DNA from: Aralia elata
Lineage: Eukaryota; Streptophyta; Magnoliopsida; Apiales; Araliaceae
Direction of reading: 5' to 3'
DNA: 64,000 nucleotides
Assembly: GCA_034770075.1 (NCBI GenBank)
Contig: JAVJAP010000106.1
Coordinates: 1,302,001 to 1,366,000, forward strand
Shown: positions 60,428 through 64,000 of the stretch, piece after piece
Numbering within the stretch: position 1 is the first letter of the stretch
Layout: the number at the start of each line of letters is the position of its first letter
Position numbers and translations under genes: made by a program
The notes under the pieces: model-generated
Databases searched by the model: none
What the model saw: the letters and a program-made list of their open reading frames with translations, nothing else
Told to the model about the DNA's origin: nothing

Positions 60428-61249
60428 CCACCATTGTTCCAAGTTTATGTTAGCTCTCATGTCTAAAGGGACTTTGCTGACGACATGACTACCAATTGGG
60501 CATGGTTTTGCAAAACTGACTGGATTTTTGAATTTTGCTGGCGAAGGCACTTGGGGCACTAATACAATCGGCTCATCTTCGTTAGCCCTTACAGATAGAT
60601 CTTCAATGGCCTCATTTTCCATAGCCCCACTTGTCTCTGCTTTATCGATATCTTGTGGCACATCCAGTTGTAGATTTGGCTCGGGCTCACCGTCAGTCTC
60701 AAAATCCATGTATTGAGGACCATTAGTTGAGGTATTGATGATTTGTTCCATCAGATTTTTAATTTCTTTGGATAATGCTTGCTTCCTCAAATTAAAATCT
60801 TCGTGGACTTTCAAAACCTTATCTAGGACAATATCCACCCTCCTCGAAAGTGTCTCAATTCGTGCTGACATTGTAGGTGGGCATGAGAATTCCGGTGTGT
60901 ACGTTGGATTTGGAGCATAGTATTGATCTTCGTAATTATAGCTCCATGTAAAATCTGGGTGATACCCCCAAGCTTGGTGATAATCGGTATAAGCATAGTT
61001 GTTGGGGAAATCACCACCGTAATGTACCGGTTCAAAATTGACAGTGCATTGATGACTCGGATGATGGTCAGCACAATAATCATAAGTAATTACTCTACTT
61101 TGAGTGCTTTTTGCTTTAAAAGCATCCATCTTCCTTTCAAGTATCTTAATTTGTGCTGAAATTGAAGAAAATACATTAAGTCCATCAATTCCCGTCTCCT
61201 TTGGTTGAGTCATATTTGTGTACGGCCATTGATCATTATAGCCAACCAT
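60428..61249 (-). pseudogene. N-terminal part of the element G ORF (274 codons), Gag-like, cut by the D array
   Basis: The frame runs from ATG 61249 to exactly the target duplication at 60428; beyond it about nine codons come from LTR 4 before a stop. Residues about 25-48 (IKILERKMDAFKAK) and 125-175 look coiled-coil. Residues 56-105 hold CADHHPSHQC followed by GGDFPNN, AWGYHPDFTWSYN. That arrangement resembles the C-terminal Gag region of Athila/Tat elements, where a cysteine motif precedes a W-HP-FSW segment. The capsid-like part of Gag is absent. The remaining 115 codons are at 40340-40687, in frame. The plus-strand ORFs here are shadows. Confidence 0.8.
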
Positions 61250-61404
61250 GGTGTGCCTCGCAAAGAAGAAAGCATAAAAACAGAAAAATGTTAAACTAAA
61301 GCAAAAACAAATTTATATACAAGTTTAAATTAAGACCAATTTGATTATAATTAATATCGAAAAAACACTAGAAAAGCAACTCCCCGGCAACGGGGCCAAA
61401 AACT
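61250..61404 (-). other. Leader and tRNA-Asp primer-binding site of element G
   Basis: TGGCCCCGTTGCCGGGGA on the minus strand (61381-61398) lies six bases after the LTR. It complements the 3' end of tRNA-Asp with one mismatch (TGGCCCC for TGGCGCC). This primer is typical of the Athila/Tat group and sets G apart from the tRNA-Met-primed elements around it. Confidence 0.88.
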
Positions 61405-63703
61405 TGTTGGTCGATTTCGCAACCGATAAAACACGCGCAAGTATACGCGGTCAACAAGTAATAAAGAGTAAGTACAGTATCGATCCCACGAGGAATTGTT
61501 TCTAATGTTTACCAAGTATTAACCTTTTATCATTTCAATCTTATTTAAACAATAAAAACTTGAGTTGTTTGATTAACTAATTGACAAGCTTTTAAGATAA
61601 TAAAAATCTAGTATTAACAAGTCTAAGATTACAATTTCCCCCAATACTTCATTTAAATCTCTTATCTCTCTCATGTTCAACTAGTTAAATCACAAGAATT
61701 GTTAACCGAGAAATTCACCTTATTCATAAGCCTTAGTGTATGGTCATATGAAAATCACCCATACACGACACATAGGTATATGTTTGTCCTACTTGCCAAC
61801 AATCCATTCAATTCCATGAATAATCAACAAGACACACGCCACATAATCTTAGTCAATCTACCCATCAAAAGAATGAACCTCCGTGTAGGGAGTCATTAAT
61901 TTTGTAATCTCATAATGGTTACACACGGCATTTAGATATATCTCTATCCCAAATACTAGCAAGTCATCCATTCTTGAGGACAATGAATAAGACACACGCC
62001 ACATAATCTTATACACCACCCACAAGAATCTCGAACTTTCATATGATATCAAAACTAAGTCTCAACACTATAATCCATTTTTCAATTTCATATATACTTT
62101 CAGCATAAATCATGCTAGACATTCAATTCGCAATTTATTACGTTAGAATGTTGGTCGAGAACACGAATGTAAAATATGGCCAACTCTCAATGCACCATAT
62201 TCGTATCACACTAAATCCACAATTGATAGAATGAATGTGAACACCCTAGATGACTAACGCACTATATCTCTATGTGAATTACAATCAAAAAGGGTTGAAG
62301 CATAAGTTCTCAATTAGCCACATATGGTGCTTCGGTACATTTCTATCCTAGGAACGAAACTTAAATTCCATCACATGCAGAATTCATGAACACATGCTAG
62401 CATAATCAAATCTCAATCTATATTTCCTTTCTCAATTCCATATAGATTATCACATTAATTGATGATCAAGGTAATTAATACATGAAGCGCAAATTATGAT
62501 ATCCAATTCTAAAATGATAACTAATATTAAAGAGAGATAATTTGATTCAAACTAGGTGTTGGGTTCCATTGAAATCTTAGAATAAAAATCTAGTTCATGG
62601 TAGCTACAAATAACATCATATTCAATTTATACATCATGTTGGATTACAAATTAGAAGGGAAATTAGAGATAAAACCATTTTTGATGGATATACAGATACT
62701 ACTTGTTGGGTTGATGATGATCTCTAGCGTTTCCTCCTTGATTTTGCAATCCTTGATGCTTTAGCTCCTTGGCCTTTGCTTGATATAGCTTGATTTGTAG
62801 CACTTTGGTCCTCCTTGGTGATGAATTTGGTAGCTCCCCCTCTCTTGAATCTGATTTCTGGGGTCTAGATCTCTCTAAAATGGAGGCTACATATTGTATT
62901 TATAGCTCCCCTAGCAAAAACCTAGCTTAGCCCATGAATTTAGACCAAAAATAAGCTGAAATCGCGAAATCAGGCGGATCGGGCGTAGCTGCGCGCAAGG
63001 ATGCACTGTATACTGAACTCCCTGGATGCCGGGCGCAGCTGCGCTGACTTTGGCTTGCATCCGGGGGCAGCTGCACTGCCCAAATCCACAGATTCTGCAG
63101 GAAGGGTGCAGCTGCGCTGAAATTGTACTAGGAATGGGCGCAGCTGAGCTGCATTTTTCAGCTATGACGTCCGTTGGAAAAATGGTCATAACTTCTTCGT
63201 CTAAACTCGGATTAAGGCGATTAAGTAGGCTATGGAAAGCTAACTGGAGCTCGTCGAGATAATGGCCGGAACAAGGCTCAAATTGGCCTGGAAGCAGCTG
63301 CTGTGTAAAATCCATGTCAAATCCGATAGTAAAATGACCATAAATCTCTCATACGAACTTCAAATTGGATGATTCTGGATGTTCTGGAAAGCTAATACAA
63401 AGATCTACAACTTTAGTTCTTTGAGTTTTGAGATATTCGGATTGTATCATGGGTCAAATTGAGAAGCAAGCAGCGGGAATGCTAGATTCAAGCCAAAAAC
63501 GCATCGATCCAAGGGGCCTTTATTTCAATTCCTACAAAACAAAGTAAAAACACATAAAAGCATATAAAAATATATAAAAGTAATACAAAACTACATTACA
63601 CAACAATAAGATAAAAACATATAAAACCAAACGAAATGACTTAGGATTTACAAATTATCAAGCTCAAAAGCACTTAATTTGTGTGTATAAAACACACTCA
63701 TCA
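61405..63703 (-). repeat. 5' LTR of element G (2299 bp)
   Basis: Sister of 36629-38968, with the same ends. It differs by scattered substitutions, by loss of a short segment near 62094 (GTGATCAATCAATTA-like in the sister) and by loss of about 30 bp near 63240. GCAGCTGCGC motifs are at 62984-63150 and CATAACT-type modules near 63187 and 63338. The ORF at 62911-63315 is not open in the sister LTR and is not called. Confidence 0.9.
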
Positions 63704-63912
63704 GTAACTTTTATCATATATTATGAGTTTAGGAACTCGCCATATTGATATGAGTTCGCCACATTGATATGAGTTCCACAAAGGAACGTACCATATTCTA
63801 TGGTTTAATGAACTTGCTAAATACTATGGGTCATTAATTTATCATATATGTGTTTTAAGAAATCACATTTTAATAATAAATTTTATAGATGTTCCATTAT
63901 TTATAACCAAAA
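63704..63912 (-). repeat. Flank of element G: continuation of LTR H
   Basis: No gene. A short direct repeat of about 22 bp (CGCCATATTGATATGAGTT and CGCCACATTGATATGAGTT) is at 63738-63780. The sequence resembles 4600-4790. Confidence 0.45.
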
Positions 63913-64000
63913 TGTGACACCCCCAAATCTCTATACCCTCTATAGCAGATCTGGTGCTCACGTCTAACTGATTAACCAACTATAGATATTCCATAATGTA
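63913..64000 (-). repeat. Partial minus-strand gypsy LTR at the window edge
   Basis: TGTGACACCCCCAAATC is the inverted form of the usual LTR end (GGGGGTGTCACA), and the following sequence resembles the corresponding end of LTR C. No PBS precedes it, so it is a 3' or solo LTR, or a nested copy. Confidence 0.55.

Larger units (their letters stand above)
36629..63703 (-). mobile_element. Non-autonomous Athila/Tat-group element G, hosting the D array
   Basis: Two LTRs of the same family (36629-38968 and 61405-63703), a tRNA-Asp PBS, one ORF and a PPT lie on the minus strand. The flanks are GTAAG (36624-36628) and GTAAC (63704-63708), a target duplication with one mismatch. Without the D array the internal region is only about 2.7 kb, with room for one ORF of 389 codons and no pol, so G depended on a partner. 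The D array sits inside that ORF. Confidence 0.85.

Noticed and set aside
62911..63315. 134-aa ORF in the 5' LTR of element G
   Set aside because: The sister LTR at 36629-38968 does not keep the frame and no domain is visible.
1..64000. Host plant genes, tRNA or rRNA genes, CRISPR arrays, bacterial or organellar inserts
   Set aside because: None seen on either strand; all recognisable coding sequence belongs to LTR retrotransposons.

Overview
The window looks like repeat-dense nuclear DNA of a flowering plant, probably a eudicot. It is AT-rich, has no convincing host gene, and is almost entirely LTR retrotransposons of plant type: Ty3/gypsy elements primed by tRNA-Met or tRNA-Asp, and one Ty1/copia element. 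The species cannot be named from sequence alone.

From left to right, 1-3574 is the 3' end of a plus-strand Ty3/gypsy element (A: end of pol, polypurine tract, 3.4-kb LTR). 3575-5640 is LTR-like minus-strand material. 5641-14089 is the leader, primer-binding site and long 5' LTR of a minus-strand gypsy element (B), interrupted by a 3.7-kb solo LTR (6424-10102, target duplication TAAAT). 14090-20537 is a heavily decayed plus-strand Ty1/copia element whose 5' LTR, apart from its last six bases, lies outside the window. 20538-21604 and 35881-36335 are two pieces of one minus-strand LTR (E), split by a complete minus-strand Tekay/Del-like gypsy element (C, 21605-35875, target duplication ACACT). 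C has ORF1, gag and a broken pol, and its 5' LTR carries a further solo LTR (32162-34024, target duplication GATTA).

36629-63703 is a minus-strand, tRNA-Asp-primed, non-autonomous element of the Athila/Tat group (G). Its single ORF is split by the most striking object here: a plus-strand array, 40693-60427, of four LTRs and three internal regions (LTR-int-LTR-int-LTR-int-LTR) bounded by one target duplication, CCACC. Each internal unit (family D) has only a small coiled-coil ORF1 and a gag gene with three zinc knuckles. Protease is reduced to a remnant and RT, RNase H and integrase are missing, so D must depend on an autonomous relative, possibly one like A or C. 63704-64000 is more minus-strand LTR material.

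The nesting gives a relative order: E and H oldest; copia into E; B into copia; A and the 6424 solo LTR into B; C into E; the 32162 solo LTR into C; G into H; D into G. The otherwise diverged gypsy LTRs share small modules: a nested hairpin, CAAGTTC-type repeats, GC-rich palindromes and a CATAACT-type block that crosses lineages. The stretch of about 41.4-47.6 kb differs from its sister copies almost only by single-base insertions, which points to uncorrected read errors rather than biological decay.
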